This document shows, in pieces, positions 21,963-35,043 of a stretch of 64,000 nucleotides of DNA. A model generated the notes under the pieces. It was not told the DNA's origin and did not search any database. It saw nothing but the letters and a program-made list of their open reading frames with translations. The DNA lies in NCBI GenBank assembly GCA_023653785.1, contig JAMKCH010005428.1, positions 1-64,000 of the forward strand, in the 5' to 3' direction. The DNA is from Ophioderma brevispina (taxonomy: Eukaryota; Echinodermata; Ophiuroidea; Amphilepidida; Ophiodermatidae). Both the position numbers and the translations under genes were made by a program. Numbering within the stretch: position 1 is the stretch's first letter; each line of letters begins with the position of its first letter.

Positions 21963-24900
21963 ACATAGCATATGAAACAATAAAAAAGTGGCCGAAAATA
22001 AAACCAAGCAAACTATTAAAAGCTGTGGTTGGCATGGCACGTAAAAATGCACATCTAAAACAAAGCATGAAAGAAAAGACATATTTGTAACAAAGCTGAG
22101 TATTATGCAACATTAAAAAAAGCGAGAAACAAAATTGAGGGATAAAAAAATGACCAATTGACTCGAACGAAATGCCATTAGAAGAAGGTGGCTTATCTTT
22201 TACCGTAACATAAAGTTGGCATAAATTGAAACTAGCCCTAAATACAACCAAATTCGCAACCAGCAGTACCATGAAAATCGATAATGTCTTGTGAATGAAC
22301 TCTAAATCCCCCAAAAAGAACTTTAGTCTCCAAAATACAATGCAATTGACCTGTAGGCCCTCTATGGTGAAAAAAGATACCATGAAATGCGTGCCTGACA
22401 CCAAACTTAATTTGGCTGTGATTAAAACGCTCTTCTAGCTTTGTATTTATTGTAACAAGAGAAAAGTATTAAGAAGAGCTCACCAAGCTATAGTTATTGA
22501 AAAAACATGCGCCCGCGGCCAGTTCAAAGGTGGTTTTAAAAGTTAAATATAGGCTGAGGTATAAGACATATGGGCTACCTGAATAACAGTATCCGTTCGA
22601 CAGAGTGTCCACCATCATCTAGCCAATGTGTTTTCCAATGGGTTGCGATACACACCGTTGTCACAGTACTTAATATCCAAATGGCCTCGCCTACATTGTC
22701 ACTGTTTTATACCTTACACATTGATATGGCAGTTAGGACACTCCTCTATGGGGAACACTTTCTATACACCGTCGTTTTAGGGTAAAAAAGGATCCCTGCT
22801 TTGTGATTCAAAAAATGATAATGTTTAACTAAAATAATAACTTGCTAAAGTTTGCAAATCGTGCAACTGCGCTGTTAAAAAGGAGCATGGCCGCCGCGCC
22901 TTTTTGCAGACTTTTCACTTGAAGCCTGAAATTGCGAATACGCAATACCAGAACAGAAATTGCGCAGACCTCGCTGAGGAAAAATCGACCAGAGCTATGG
23001 CTATAGAACGATTCCTCTCGCTCCAAAAGGCAAGACAATTCGCAAGCTCAAAAAGTCAATCCAAACACGACCCTTATAATGAGCTAACACATAGTTGAAA
23101 GCGCAAGCTCAAGTGATTATCATGGAGTTGATATACCTGAAGTCATTTGAACGCGACGAGCGCGCTTAGTGGCGGTATGCGAAGCACATTCCAAAAATGC
23201 CATTTTGAATAAATAATTTTGGCGGGAGACCTATAGGCCAGGCGAAGGTAGCACAAAAGTGAGAAACTAGTTACTAGCATGAGGTTAAACCACCTTTTAA
23301 TATATTCCGACAACTTGGCATGAAGAATAACCAAACCACACACGCACACAACAAACCTGAGATGCCAGAAAAAACACTGAGCTGAAAGTTACTATCAAAA
23401 GACCACTTAACAACAAGAAAATATCACTGAATTCTGTAAAAAATGTCCTAAAATTAAACGAGAAAGGGGGCAACCACACTGATACACTACTAATGGTTAA
23501 ATAGAAAACAGATTGTTTTTTTTTAAATGAAACCGAAACGAACTAAATCCGCCTCACAAGACAAAAACGCCAACAGTAAGCGGTAAATTTGATATCACGA
23601 AAAATTTTAAGCATAGACAAACGATGCCCATAACAAATCTGACACCTAAATTTTTTCACACCTTAAAAACCAGATGCATTAAAGTCAAGACCAAAGGATC
23701 GTAAGGTGGGCCCCCCCCACGCAATATGATACAGCTAGACAGGCGAAGCCAACCACAAACACCGATTGCATTCAACAAACCAAACTACTAACTACGCTAC
23801 CACCTTCATTATACGACCAAGCAACGGATAAACTCAGCAACCACAAAACACGTTTTACTGACACTTCTCTCAATCCAGACTACACAAGCAGTACACCTTA
23901 TATATTATGACCAATTTAGGGAGAATTTAACCTTCAGTTTTACAGGAAGCCCGACACCATAAAAGTTTCGACACCATAAAAAACATTGTGGAATACAGGG
24001 GGAGGAAAAAATACCTGAACTAAACATTTCACGTCCGAAACGCCAACCTAACGACAAACACTTGGGCACACCAACACCTAAGGCCGCTATGGCGGATCGG
24101 AGTCATGTACACACCTTACTGCGTGACAAATCAAAAAACAGGAAAGCCCAGGAATGCCGTTATCGCAGGAAACACAAACTGCGCAAAATCAAAAGGTACG
24201 AACACTGCACATTCGCGAGAACACACACTTTCAGCGCGTATTGAATGATTGTTTTTTTTACGCATATTTGCAAATGTATTTTGCACATGACCGGGTGCGC
24301 CTTCGGCTTATGACCAGGCGGGTGACACTGTTAACAATGCCCATAGACAATTTCGATCGATGGTGATAGCTCCACCCTTTTCGATCAGCTACATAATACT
24401 TATGCATAAACGCTTCATGACGTAAGCCGGGGATGACGTAGTCGTAAATGCGCCACTCACGACTGGCCAACTATATGCTACAAATTTCATCAGATCCCAT
24501 TGTGCAGTGTAGAATGACCGGCGATAAAGGATTGCAAGGTTCAAGGATTTTAGTTTTGATGCTATCACCTATTATTTAGACATATGCGGCCATCTTGACT
24601 CATGTTCAGAGTAACAATAGGGTTGAGCGGTATTAACTAATCTCATAATCTAGCTTGGGCGGTACTCAACACTAATAAAAAAAGTGACACTATTTCTACA
24701 TGCGTACGCATCCATTCTCTTGATCGAGGTCCTATCCCGATTTATTTTAGGATCCGCTGCTATGACTGGAAATAAACATCAAGCGAACTAATGTGGGGGG
24801 GGGGGTCCAAGTATCATCTTCAAGTTCAATGATGTACCATGCACACACAACATCAACACAAAATGCCATGGAGTTTCCTTATAGACCCCACTGATACTGA

Positions 24901-25320
24901 GCGTTAAAAATCACAAACGAGTAACATGTGGCCCTTATCGCTTTTCTATTTTTAAACAAACTTCAGATATTTCACTGAGCGTACGACCTAGAACGGTGTT
25001 ATCATTACCACAGTCTGACTAATATTGTTGAACTGGAACGACACCGCACCGTGGGACTGCGTGAGCAGGAGAACATTCGCACCTTCTCAAGATGCTTAAC
25101 TGACAAAGCATCCTCTCCCTCCATATCCCTTGAAGCGCAAATTGAAGTGTGGGCATCGCTCGTCCAACTATTTTATCCCGCGGTAGTGACCTCAAACGAT
25201 AAATTAGGCAAACTGCACACTTACTTTTTCAAAGCAATAAAAAATGGGTTATATGTGGCATATTAAAACACGAACATACAAGCATCAGTAACAGCTTATC
25301 GAGGATTGAGGTAAACAAGA
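21963..25320. other. Unassigned interval
   Basis: No recognised gene. The longest minus-strand frame (21,961-22,404, 147 codons, Phe/Leu-rich) sits in A-rich plus-strand DNA and is probably a composition effect. A 71-codon plus-strand frame at 25,051-25,266 (starting from GTG) has mixed, protein-like composition but no motif. G- and C-runs occur at 23,707-23,718 and 24,795-24,806. Confidence 0.35.
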
Positions 25321-25329
25321 AGGGTTTGA

Positions 25330-25520
25330 AAATGAAGGCGTTATTGACCCCTCCCTCAATGAGCTGACTGATGCAGTGATGAAGTTGTAAAGAAAAATGT
25401 TGAACCTTTGAATGGAAGATTCGATATACATGAAAGCGCTCATAAGAAGGTTAATTACAGGTTGCTACCCTTGAACAGAGGAGGAATATCACCACGTAGA
25501 ACGGGGAATCAAAAGATGTA
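25330..25520 (+). pseudogene. Possible LINE ORF1 (coiled-coil) trace
   Basis: With one frameshift, the plus strand reads VKKNVEPLNGRFDIHESAHK then KVNYR-TLEQRRNITT. A heptad-like stretch ending in LEQ-RRN is characteristic of the coiled coil that precedes the RNA-binding domain in L1-type ORF1 proteins (family usually LEQ-SRRNN). The rest of ORF1 cannot be followed into 25.5-26.0 kb. The match is short and could be coincidence. Confidence 0.3.
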
Positions 25521-26617
25521 TAATAGTGTTTGATTACTGAGCACTAAGGAAAGGAATAAATTTGCTAATGGAGTGAAGGACACCCAATGGAAAACCCAAG
25601 ATACCTGATGAAAATCTGTATATCGATGGAGTAGGTCTGCCAACTACTTAATTTTAAAGCACTACGTCCACTTCACTCAGCGGTAATCAGCATTAGTAGA
25701 ATCCTGGAATATCCACCGAAAACAACGCACGGCACCACGCAGAATACAGGACGTTTACGCGAGTCTTCCACAGCTGTCTAACTTGAATAGGAACTAAGTC
25801 ATTGATGAACGCCAGAACGGATAGTTCTACCGCATACGGAATTAAAAACAGAGATAGGTGTAGTTTAATGCATTTTTGCGACTTGATTCCACAACTCTAG
25901 TGCGGAACATCTGTGGGCACATTGACTCAAACACTTGATAGCAGAATTTAGCAGACCTGACATCACCTTAAATCCAATGCTCATTACTAGGTGGTAGAGA
26001 ACTGATTACCAATTGCGTAACAAAAACCAAAATACGCCGAATTCTGTCAATAAAAGAAAAAGATTGATGATAGACTGAAAATTATTTCTTTTTCTTTATT
26101 AGACAGTATTAGTTATGAAATCAAACTTGAGAGTTTCTGCCAAAAATTCCTCTTGAGAGAATTCACAAGTTGATGCCTGGGGTTGATGACGATGACGCAT
26201 GCTAACAGGAAATAGTCCAACTATTATATCTATTATCCAACTTAATTTCAACGAGTTTTTTGACTTGGTTTATCTTGTCTGAAACACGATAACCTACGGT
26301 CGACCTAGACTGTGAGTTTCAACATAACTTCCCCAAAAGTTGCACTACAAAGTTGATTGTGATGATCCCCGTGATGATCATTAGAAGGTTTTAAATCCTG
26401 GTGATACGCTGGGGTTAAAATAACTTGACCGCACGAAACCGGCGAGAAAAAACCCAAGTAAAAAATGACCGCGAAACGTGAAGCAACACTAAGTCACAAG
26501 GAAAACTACGTCACGAGCCGGTGCTGCAGTGATTGGCCGACCAAACAAAACGCCAGAAAGGGCCACTGTGTCGAGATAACTGATTTATGTTATTCGCCAG
26601 CTTTTACCAAAATCGAT

Positions 26618-29613
26618 TTATATTATTTTGAATCAAATGTTCATAAAGTAAATCCACAAGTTAATTACGTGATTAAATCCACGCGAGTGGTTCCATTGAA
26701 TAGATTCAGAGTCCTCTAGCACGCAATGATCATTCCACTATGTAATATTATGAAACTGGTATAATAAATATACTAATAATAGAAAACAAATTATATTGAT
26801 AACAAATAAAATCAAGACATACTATTAGGACCGAGTATTCTAAAGACCGACATAATAAACATTTGTATTTAATTCATTAAAAATAATAAAATATAGGATA
26901 CAGTGATAACTCATTATTACGAGATGAATTATATTGAATTATACTTGAAGAACGGTTCATCATAGAATATACAATGTAGCTTTAAATGTAAGTTCTGAAA
27001 ATATGCGACCCTATTTGCTGGGCTAACCCGACAGTGCACACACTCCTTAATGATTGATCGGTATTTCAATGCCGTGTGACAGATACAGTTTTTGAATCGA
27101 ATTGCAAAAAGGGAATTTCCGGATGATCTCAAGGATAAGGCTGAAATTACCACTGTAAGATGGCAATTTTACGGGTATGCCGCTGAACACACAACTATGC
27201 TTCTCTTTAACCCGGTTCTTACCTTGCGATACTTGGTAAAGGGATGCGAAGCACTCATTCTGTGTCCGCAGTCTGCATGTATACTGGTTATTATCTGGAA
27301 AGAAGCGTATTGTTCTTTTAGCCTTTCTACGCCAGAGGCATTCCTATTGGGCAGAAGAGTTCCATATGTAGTCCCACTTTAAATTTCTACAGGAACAATT
27401 CTTTTTTATTTATGGGTCTTACACTAACAAAATGCCTAACCCTAAGTCCAAACTAAAAAATAATTTGTTAATATAGACTTTGAAATAGCTACACCAAATC
27501 GATGTCATTCATAGGAAATCACATTTTTTTAAATAAAATTCTGGATCGGATTTTTGTTACTACACAGTAATATCCTATAGTACTGTTTATCCTACAAATA
27601 AATGTTTTACTTCATCAAAATTGGAAATTCCGTTATCTTTAAACTTGGGAACTGGGGCCTTTGGGTGACTAAATTTCGTTCTAGGAGTCTTTATTAAACA
27701 CCTGAAAAAAATAATCCTGAAATCTCCGAGTGCTTTAAGTAATATTGTAGAAATGGATAGGGGGGATGGGCGGCAGGATTTGAGGTTTTCTGACTATGGC
27801 CAACAATGCGATTGCATCCAGCAAATATTAAACACAGGCGAGTTACAAGATGCTGCTACTCCTTGAGACTATGTTTTAAGATTTTCAGGAAGATCTTCGT
27901 TCACAAGAGATTAATACTTCTATTAGAAGTAAAACAGTTATTATTTGCCACATCTTTAGGTGCATATCAGAGATGACATTAATTTTCAACAATTTGTCCC
28001 TTGACAAATTTGTCTCTATATATCATCTTGGAAATGTGTGCCCTCTTAACTAGATTAAGTATTTTCCGTCCGAAAGTTGCACATTAGTGTGTACTGCCTA
28101 TATCAAAATATCTGCCATTGTTTTTATAGAAAACGTGCATGGTAATTTGTCATAAAGAACTTTATCCCGGACGAGACAAATAATTTTTACCATTCCTCGA
28201 CTTAAACATTTACGTGTGCCAAGATGGCCGCCGGAGCTGAGGAATGTCTTTTTAAATGTACTAGAATTGGCAAACTCTTGGAGAGAATTTGAGTTATATT
28301 TTTGACACAAAATTAGTCGCCATTTGTATTTTGCGGACCATGATCTTAACTCCGTGGGGCGGTTATATCCGCCCCACAGTACCTAAATCAAGAAGAACAC
28401 ACCCTGCAATATTTTTTAAGGTAGATAGGTTGAGCATGTTGGTCCCCTTCTTTTGAACTGTTATATGCAGTCAGTTTAAACCACGTTATATGACTCAGAG
28501 TAGTAACCAGCTATAGTAACAGCACACTCTTGACAAGTCAATACCCGCTTTAATATTTTTAATCTTGAAAATGATTTTATAGTCATTATAAGAAGGTGTT
28601 GTTTAATAACGTCCCGAAAAGATGGGTGGGCTGCTTTTCTTCCTGATTTACTACCAAAAAGAAGCCTGTGCGCAAAATAATAAAGCCATAAATTCTTTTT
28701 GAGCTCCCAACAATATCACCCGTTTTTGTCCAACAATTTGCCCCATTTTAAGTTCATTTAGCAAACATGCCTCCTTGGCGCAGCCCTCTTGAGCCTACAT
28801 GTTTTAAGCCCCTTGAGGACGGGGAAACTTGATGTCGTGGAGTCGTGGATTAAGTTCTATCGTAATGAAATTAAGGAGGAGCGGTTTTTCCACAAAGCAA
28901 TTTGGCTCCATTTTGAATTAACAGGCCCGCTAATGTTGGCAGTCTTTTCGTGGTGAACATACCTAATCCGAATCAGCGGAGATATAATTATGGAAAAGGG
29001 TAATCACCACATTACGAATATCTGGTGATGACAGCTCATGGATTAACACCATTCTGGGATTTATGTTAAACCTTTAGCTTACAGTTAGCTCCTGAAAAAT
29101 TTTTCTCAATTCCGACTTGGGAACGGTTTGGTGCTTGCCATATGGACTGGTTTATTTGCCAAAAATAGATTCGACACGCAGGCGCTTGTGAGACACTATT
29201 GCTTTAAATCATTTACATAATTAAACACTGACAGCACTGTAAATATATAAAATTAAACTTTTAGTGTTTATTGTGAGTCAAATGTCGTATTTTTCCTACA
29301 TGGTCGTCCCTGAAATTCCAGCCATTTTCCAAAATTGCTTCTTAATCTTTAATAGGTAGGGCAAGGGCGGGTGTAATAAGATCGAAGACTAGCACCCCGG
29401 AGGCCCGCGAGAGTCGGGCGTCTAGTCCCTGCTCAGCTGCTTCCTATAAGTAGGAATTGTATAATCCCGCGACATTAAAATTGCCAAATATCAGGTTGCT
29501 CATATGTTTGTGGAAAAAAATCCAATCGCGAGAAGTCCCATGACTTTTTCCTGCCAGTAGGCATAATCCAACAATTTGGGGGAGCTAGAGACAGAGGAGT
29601 AGTTCTCATGCAA
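26618..29613 (+). repeat. 3-kb dispersed repeat, copy 1
   Basis: This aligns along its whole length with 35,044-38,112 in the same orientation. Landmarks are ATTACGTGATTAAATCCACGCGAGTGG near the start, GGGAATTTCCGGATGATCTC, GAAGGTGTTGTTTAA, and TTAATAGGTAGGGCAAGGGCGG, CCCGCGAGAGTCGGGCG near the end. It has no persistent reading frame and no protein motif, so it is non-coding or very old. Near 28,222 it carries CCAAGATGGCCGCCGG, a strong YY1-like word. Ends coincide sharply with loss of similarity. No TIR or LTR boundary (TG...CA) was recognised. Confidence 0.88.
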
Positions 29614-32072
29614 AGCAGATGAAAATGATGGTAGATCATCCTGTAATGTTATTCTCAAAGAATTTTGACAACTCATAAAAAAAAAAAAAAAACTACTCAA
29701 CCATTGAGTGGTCTTGGCATTGCTATTGTCATTGCAAAATCTGAGTGTACTTTTAGTACAACGTGCACCCAGTTTCTAGTGTCACACGAATCACAATCCG
29801 TTGACTTTATCCATCAAGATGACAAACGAAATCAAGACCTTTGTCATGTTGAGTTAACTCTACAAAGAATACATCTGTACAGAGACATATCAAAGGAAAA
29901 GATCATGGTCTTAGCATATGCCTTGTCCAGAGCTGCCTATTTTTGTTCAAAATTAGTATTACAATTTTATGTAAGATAGACTGAAGGCAGCATGCAAGCA
30001 CATTAATAAAAGTGTAAATTTACACTTGTAAACTGTAATGTAAAATTAAACCCAAAATGGTTAAAGGTATAAAGCCATATTTTGTAACATTTTCATTTCA
30101 TTCAAATTTTCTTTTTAAGGGAGGATTTATATGGCCTCCTTTTTTTCGCTGATTAAACTTAAAAATTTATTTTCTCAATTTATTGAGAAAAATATTTTCA
30201 CGGAAAGCACTTTTGTTTACTGTAAAATAGAGAAAGGGGAATACCACCTTAGTTTGTTTGCTAAGTGGCAACCTGTTTAGATTGCACATAGGGAAGTGGG
30301 AATTCCCCAATGATCCTATACTTCTAAACTTGTTTATGTTTTGAGATCAAAACATTGCAGACCTAGGGAATTCCCCCCCAAAGTTATATATTGAGTGATT
30401 TAATTCGGGTGATGAATTCCGATTGGTCAGCTAGTGTAGAGTTATGTTTTTATGCATTAGAATGATTTACTGATATTGTTAGAAAGGGGGAATCTTCTGT
30501 GAGTAGTTAATACTATCACTGAAAAGGACTCTCTGCCCGCATCCACTAGTATAAACAAGTAGCTAGAAGATTGCTAGTTTTACTTCTGCCTTGAGGAGCA
30601 GACCTTAAGTGCCAGGATATATAATTCCATGTGACAAGTTGCTGTAATTATTCTACTGTCGTCTTTGAAGGCCGAAAGTGCTGGGAATACAAAGTAGGGG
30701 ATTCCAAATTGTGGACAGATAGAAATCGTGGTGATTTACCATGGAACATATCTGTGGATTATTATCGACGAGGACTTAATTTAACCTTGACGTATTGAAC
30801 TGCTGGACAAAGTTATCTTCAGGACTTTGAAGAAGATCCCTGTAATAATACCTGAGAGTAAATGATGTGAACTTGTCGCGCTGGCGGTTTGGAGTATTCG
30901 CTTTGAGGACATATCGTCATTGACTGCAACGCTTTCACCACAGTACACTAGTAAACCATAAGTAATTTTAACTTAATGTGGTGTGTAATTTTATGTAATT
31001 TTTGTTTTGGACATACCAATTCTTGAACCAGACAAAAGATCATTAAAACTGGTTTATTCTATAAATTTAGATTCACTTGTCACAAGGCTCATTTATTTGT
31101 GTTTGTAGGTTCTTTTGACCTCAGACGCGTCTACGAGACCGTCTACAATATATAATAGGACCAGTTGATAGACACAACAAAAAACACAATAATCCACTGA
31201 AAATCAAACTTGAGTTCACATACACATTGTGAACAAAGACACAAAGACAAATATTTGTCAAAGACATGTTTGTCTTTAAATATTTTAATGTTAAAATATT
31301 TAGTTTACAAGGTTATACTGGGTTAATTGAACCAAACTTAAGTAGTAAGGATAAAGAAAGAGACAGGAGAAAAACAAAACCATACCTGCGTACTTAAGCA
31401 TGCCTTGATTGTGTAGCATCAGTCAATGTTGGAATGGGCGTTAATTGTGGCTTACCTTACTAATCCCCTTTGTTCTAAAACAGTGAAGAAAATCAGATGA
31501 AATTTGAACAGTATTTGAAAAGGGCTAGGCCGTACAATATATCTCGCAAACATTTCAACATTTTTAAAATAATTAATTTTTGAAACTTAATAAAATTAAG
31601 CCCGCAACCATTTCCATTCATATAGTATTTAAATCCTTCGCGGCATTTACATTTTGAAGACCCACTTGAAAATTTAAAAATGGCCAAAGTCCTACGTTTA
31701 CATTCTAATATGATAGAGCAAATACTGCACAGACAATAAAATATAAATAAAACAATAACGACAATATTTTGTATTATTTTTTAAAACAGACATGATTATT
31801 ACCAGGTAAGATTTTTGTATTTGAAAGACAAACATTTATTCCACTTTTCAAGGTGACCTGTTTGACGATTAGGCAACTTGGAATGGGGTAATTTGACTGC
31901 GGGTTACATAATAGCCTTTGTTTTCAAAACTAGTGAACCGTATCAGACAAAAATTGGACAGGATGTACGAAACAAGTTCATCATTCAGACTCTATCATAA
32001 AATTTGAATAATTCTCAGTAATTTGAAATTATAGCACTGACTGCGAGGATTGCATTTATTTTGGGACACCCT
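29614..32072. other. Unassigned interval with hairpins
   Basis: No gene recognised. An A-tract lies at 29,678-29,694, and the open frame after it (to 29,979) starts from a non-ATG codon and matches nothing I know. At about 31,239-31,275 AAAGACAAA and TTTGTCTTT form a hairpin, followed at 31,276-31,300 by the palindrome AAATATTTTAA/TTAAAATATTT. The region 30,400-31,140 has the feel of an LTR or promoter segment but no TG...CA ends, PBS or polypurine tract could be supported. Confidence 0.35.
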
Positions 32073-32300
32073 GTATTAAAGAAACATGATGTGTTATTGA
32101 TCGCTCATATAGCTGTCTCTAAAAGCAAGAGTGATATATTATTATTATTATTTGAAATGGCGTTTTCAGCAGAAATGAAAGTGAGATATGTTAGTTTAAA
32201 TTGAATACCGATTTACAGAAAAAAAAACAATTGTGTCGCCTTCTTCACATAGTCAGGACAATCATCAAACATTGCATTTACTATGTTAAACTCGAAGAGG
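32073..32300 (-). mobile_element. Fragment of LINE-A 5' leader
   Basis: The segment aligns with 11,590-11,830 (unit 2) and 9,775-10,080 (unit 1). Shared words are TTATTGATCGCTCA, GTCTCTAAAAGCA, TTTTCAGCAG-AATGAAAG and ATACCGATTTACAGA. It lacks the extra 100 bases of unit 1, so it is closer to unit 2. Isolated from any coding part, it is a solo 5' fragment. Confidence 0.7.
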
Positions 32301-32353
32301 ATCATTAAATTAAAGTTAATCTTTAATTGTACCATACGCTCTGACTTTATATC

Positions 32354-32727
32354 TTAAAGACACTATCAGTTATTTGCAAATCGCGTCGCCATCGAAAATC
32401 ATAAAAAATCAGATTTTTGCTTGTTTTAACAAGTACAGGTATCCTAACAACATACCCTGCAAATGATAGACCAGACGCAACCCTAATAAGGACAATCGTG
32501 AGCTTTGAGTCATTACTGTCCCGAACGGACACTTCCTACAACACGTAATTGAATGGCGAATCGTATTTGTATCCGCACTGCGGTTTTCTTTCCTTTCTGT
32601 CAATTTTCCCCTTTTTTTTTTACAGTTGGAAAAGGTAACTTTGAGAATTCTACTGAGACTTATCCTTCACTTAGAAAGCTATTCCTGCAAATTTCATATA
32701 TTGTTAATAACACTGATAGCGTCTTAA
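32354..32727. mobile_element. TTAA-flanked MITE (family M1), copy 1
   Basis: The element is bounded by TTAA at 32,354-32,357 and 32,724-32,727. Inside are inverted ends: AGACACTATCAGTTAT on the left and ATAACACTGATAGCGTC on the right. The interior aligns with the reverse complement of 55,267-55,634, with shared words such as TATCCTAACA-CATA, CCTAATAAGG, CGGACACTT, GAGAATTCTAC and ACTTATCCTTCAC. At about 374 bases, non-coding, with TIRs and TTAA flanks, it is a MITE of a TTAA-targeting superfamily (piggyBac or Kolobok type). The superfamily cannot be settled without the autonomous partner. Confidence 0.8.
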
Positions 32728-32938
32728 TTGAAACATACGCGCTGTCTTTATATTCCAGAAATAAAAGGTGTTGCTTTTAATTTATGTGACTGTTGTTGGC
32801 AAACAATTCCATAAGTGAAACGAACCTAAGAATAGTTCAAGAAGTTTTTCTTCTTCTTTTCCGCTGTAGAGGGGCGGAGACCTTAATCGCGTATCAGCAG
32901 GCTGTGAACTGCGAATATGGCTTATACAAAGTTAAACA

Positions 32939-34140
32939 AAATGGGCCTCAACTTCGATGACTCCAATCACTTCGATGACTTTCACATAGACTTATGTAAC
33001 CAACTAACGAGGCCGCAGGTGTTGAATGTCGCTAACATTGCAGTATTTGCAAATAAATCTAGAAGGACCATTTCAAGTAAAAAGCTATCTGAATTGGCAT
33101 CTCAATCAATCACTTCCTCCCTAGGTATTACATGAAGTGAAACTTAACACTTTCAGATTTATATACGCCGAGAATATTGATTTTGGTACTAACACTCACT
33201 GATTTTATAGACACATCCACTTTTACATACCCGTGGGTCCCCAGGTAAAGAGCTATTTACTCAATAAAATGCGATTCGATGGTTTATGTAGAAGCAACTG
33301 TGACAGAAGGCTCCCTTTCTAAAAGGGTTTTTTAGAGATTATTGAGTGCATTTGTTGAAAATAAAAATAGCAACAATACCTGTTACGAAATGGAAATTAA
33401 AAATATTTTGTAGCAAGTTATATTTTAAAGAGATATATAGCGTAATTGACGGATAAAATAATAGAGGTAGAGAGAGAGATACATGCAGAAATAGTTTTTC
33501 GTTGATATGACCATCAAATAATAGCAGAGATTTATATAGCGCCTTATGCTATTGGCCTCTAAGCGCTTTCACAAATGGTCGCTGATCACTGTGGCCCTAC
33601 CATACCATAAACCATTTAGCATCATTTCAAGGGATGCAGCAGATCGGGATCAGCGCTTTCCCTTATCAGCAAACATACATCGAGATAACCATCGCAGCCG
33701 AAAAAAAAAAAAAAAAAAAATATTCCCATAATAAAATTCCTTTTTAAGATTCAACATCTGTATATTGTTCTTTAATAATTAATATTCAATTGTCCCCGCA
33801 TGAATGTGAAAAAGATGGGTCCATAAGTCTACAAACTGCAAACATAATCAGCCGGCTAAATACCCTTACCGTGGACTGAATGAGCAGACGGATCCCCGTG
33901 TTAGTTAATAGCAGGCTTACAGCCACTTGCGCGCGGCTGCGGGGGTTATGCGTCGAGATAACCATCGCAGCCGGGATCAGCTTCCCAAATATCGCATGGG
34001 TAAATCGGGACAACTAAGCGGTTAATTTCTTGTCCAGGGAAATTACAAGATAGCTGAATCTCAGCTATCTTGAACATAACAGATATGTCAATATTTGCAT
34101 TAATGACTTGATAATGTTGTGACTGCAACAGTCATCTCTT
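32939..34140 (+). repeat. Dispersed repeat module A, copy 2 (split)
   Basis: Positions 32,939-33,517 and 34,070-34,140 are together homologous to 17,152-17,800. The first 70 bases are identical to copy 1. The break falls after GATATGACCATCAA, and homology resumes at CATAACAGATATGTCAA. The intervening 550 bases are absent from copy 1 and so are an insertion. Confidence 0.85.
33518..34069. mobile_element. Composite insertion in module A
   Basis: Defined by comparison with copy 1 of module A. The left part contains TTTATATAGCGCCTTA and TAAGCGCTTTCAC, words typical of a widespread invertebrate short interspersed repeat. A 20-A tract lies at 33,701-33,720. The 21-bp sequence TCGAGATAACCATCGCAGCCG occurs at 33,680-33,700, directly before the A-tract, and again at 33,953-33,973. 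The order direct repeat, A-tract, unique 230 bases, direct repeat suggests a nested insertion. The A-tract is on the wrong side for a simple plus-strand retroposon. Confidence 0.6.
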
Positions 34141-34325
34141 TAGTTATAGAAAACTGCCATGGAAATTTCATTACAAAACTTTATCCCGGACAAAATGAAA
34201 TAAAGTTTACCTACCCTGGGCTTACACCGTTTAAGTGTCCAAGATGGCGCCGGGAGGAGGTATGTTTTGTTAAAAAAATGTACTAGGAATTGGCAAAGTC
34301 TTGGATGAAGATTAGAATGGCGCAT
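34140..34325 (+). repeat. Extra copy of a 3-kb-repeat segment (module B)
   Basis: This aligns with 28,118-28,318 and 36,635-36,847, internal segments of the two 3-kb repeats. Shared words are TATAGAAAAC, CATGG-AATTT, ACTTTATCCCGGAC, CCAAGATGGC and GTACTAG-AATTGGCAAA. It follows module A copy 2 directly, whereas module A copy 1 has no module B. It is either a separate small element or a recombinant junction. Confidence 0.75.
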
Positions 34326-35043
34326 AATACTGGGTTTTGAGTTGAGTATATTACCACTATCGATCTGGCAAACAATAAAGATGACAATGTTATTTGTTAC
34401 ATGTAAGAATTAGGTGCATTGGCAATGGGATGGCGAAAGTTGCGAAAGCGAGAGGCCCTTTTATGGACAAAACTAGGGTCTCATAAGCGCCTTTTCTAGA
34501 TATTACCTGTAAAGTGCATCCGTTTGCATTCTTATACATTTAAAAGTTTGCTAAACATTTATCATATCATTCCTGTAATCCTAGCAATTTTGAGGGTTAA
34601 TGATTAAATTCATTTCAGCATTACAACACAATTTGTCAAGTCACGTCGTTTCGCAGAAAAAAATAGGGAAAAGCCAGTTATGGTCAAATTCAACGATATT
34701 CCAATGACTGAACACAAAATATCACTTACAAAAGAAATAAAATTCCTACTATGTGTTGTTTAAAACATTTAGTTGGACTTTACTTTCTTTTAGTTTGATC
34801 TTACCCTCTGTAGTACTCTTAATTTGTAAAAGCAAAACCACTGGCACTCATATGGCATCTCTTAAGTTACATCGGTGGGCCCCTAAAATAATAGGCGATT
34901 TTGAGAGAAAATGACACGTAACATAGAGATACGACAGTTTTGCAGAAAAATTACCTTCGAGGAAAAACACGCGCCGAGTTAGGATGTGCTATTCAGAAGG
35001 AAGCAATTTCTGGATAGTAAGACTGTGGAAATAAAATAATTAT

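Noticed and set aside
21961..22404. 147-codon Phe/Leu-rich minus ORF as a membrane protein
   Set aside because: It lies in A-rich plus-strand DNA, has no conserved motif or splice context and is most easily explained by composition.
29330..29430. tRNA gene
   Set aside because: Only box-like words are present, no cloverleaf can be closed, and the segment is repeated with deletions at 37.9 kb.
30400..31140. Possible LTR of a retrotransposon
   Set aside because: No paired copy, no TG...CA ends and no primer-binding site or polypurine tract could be supported.
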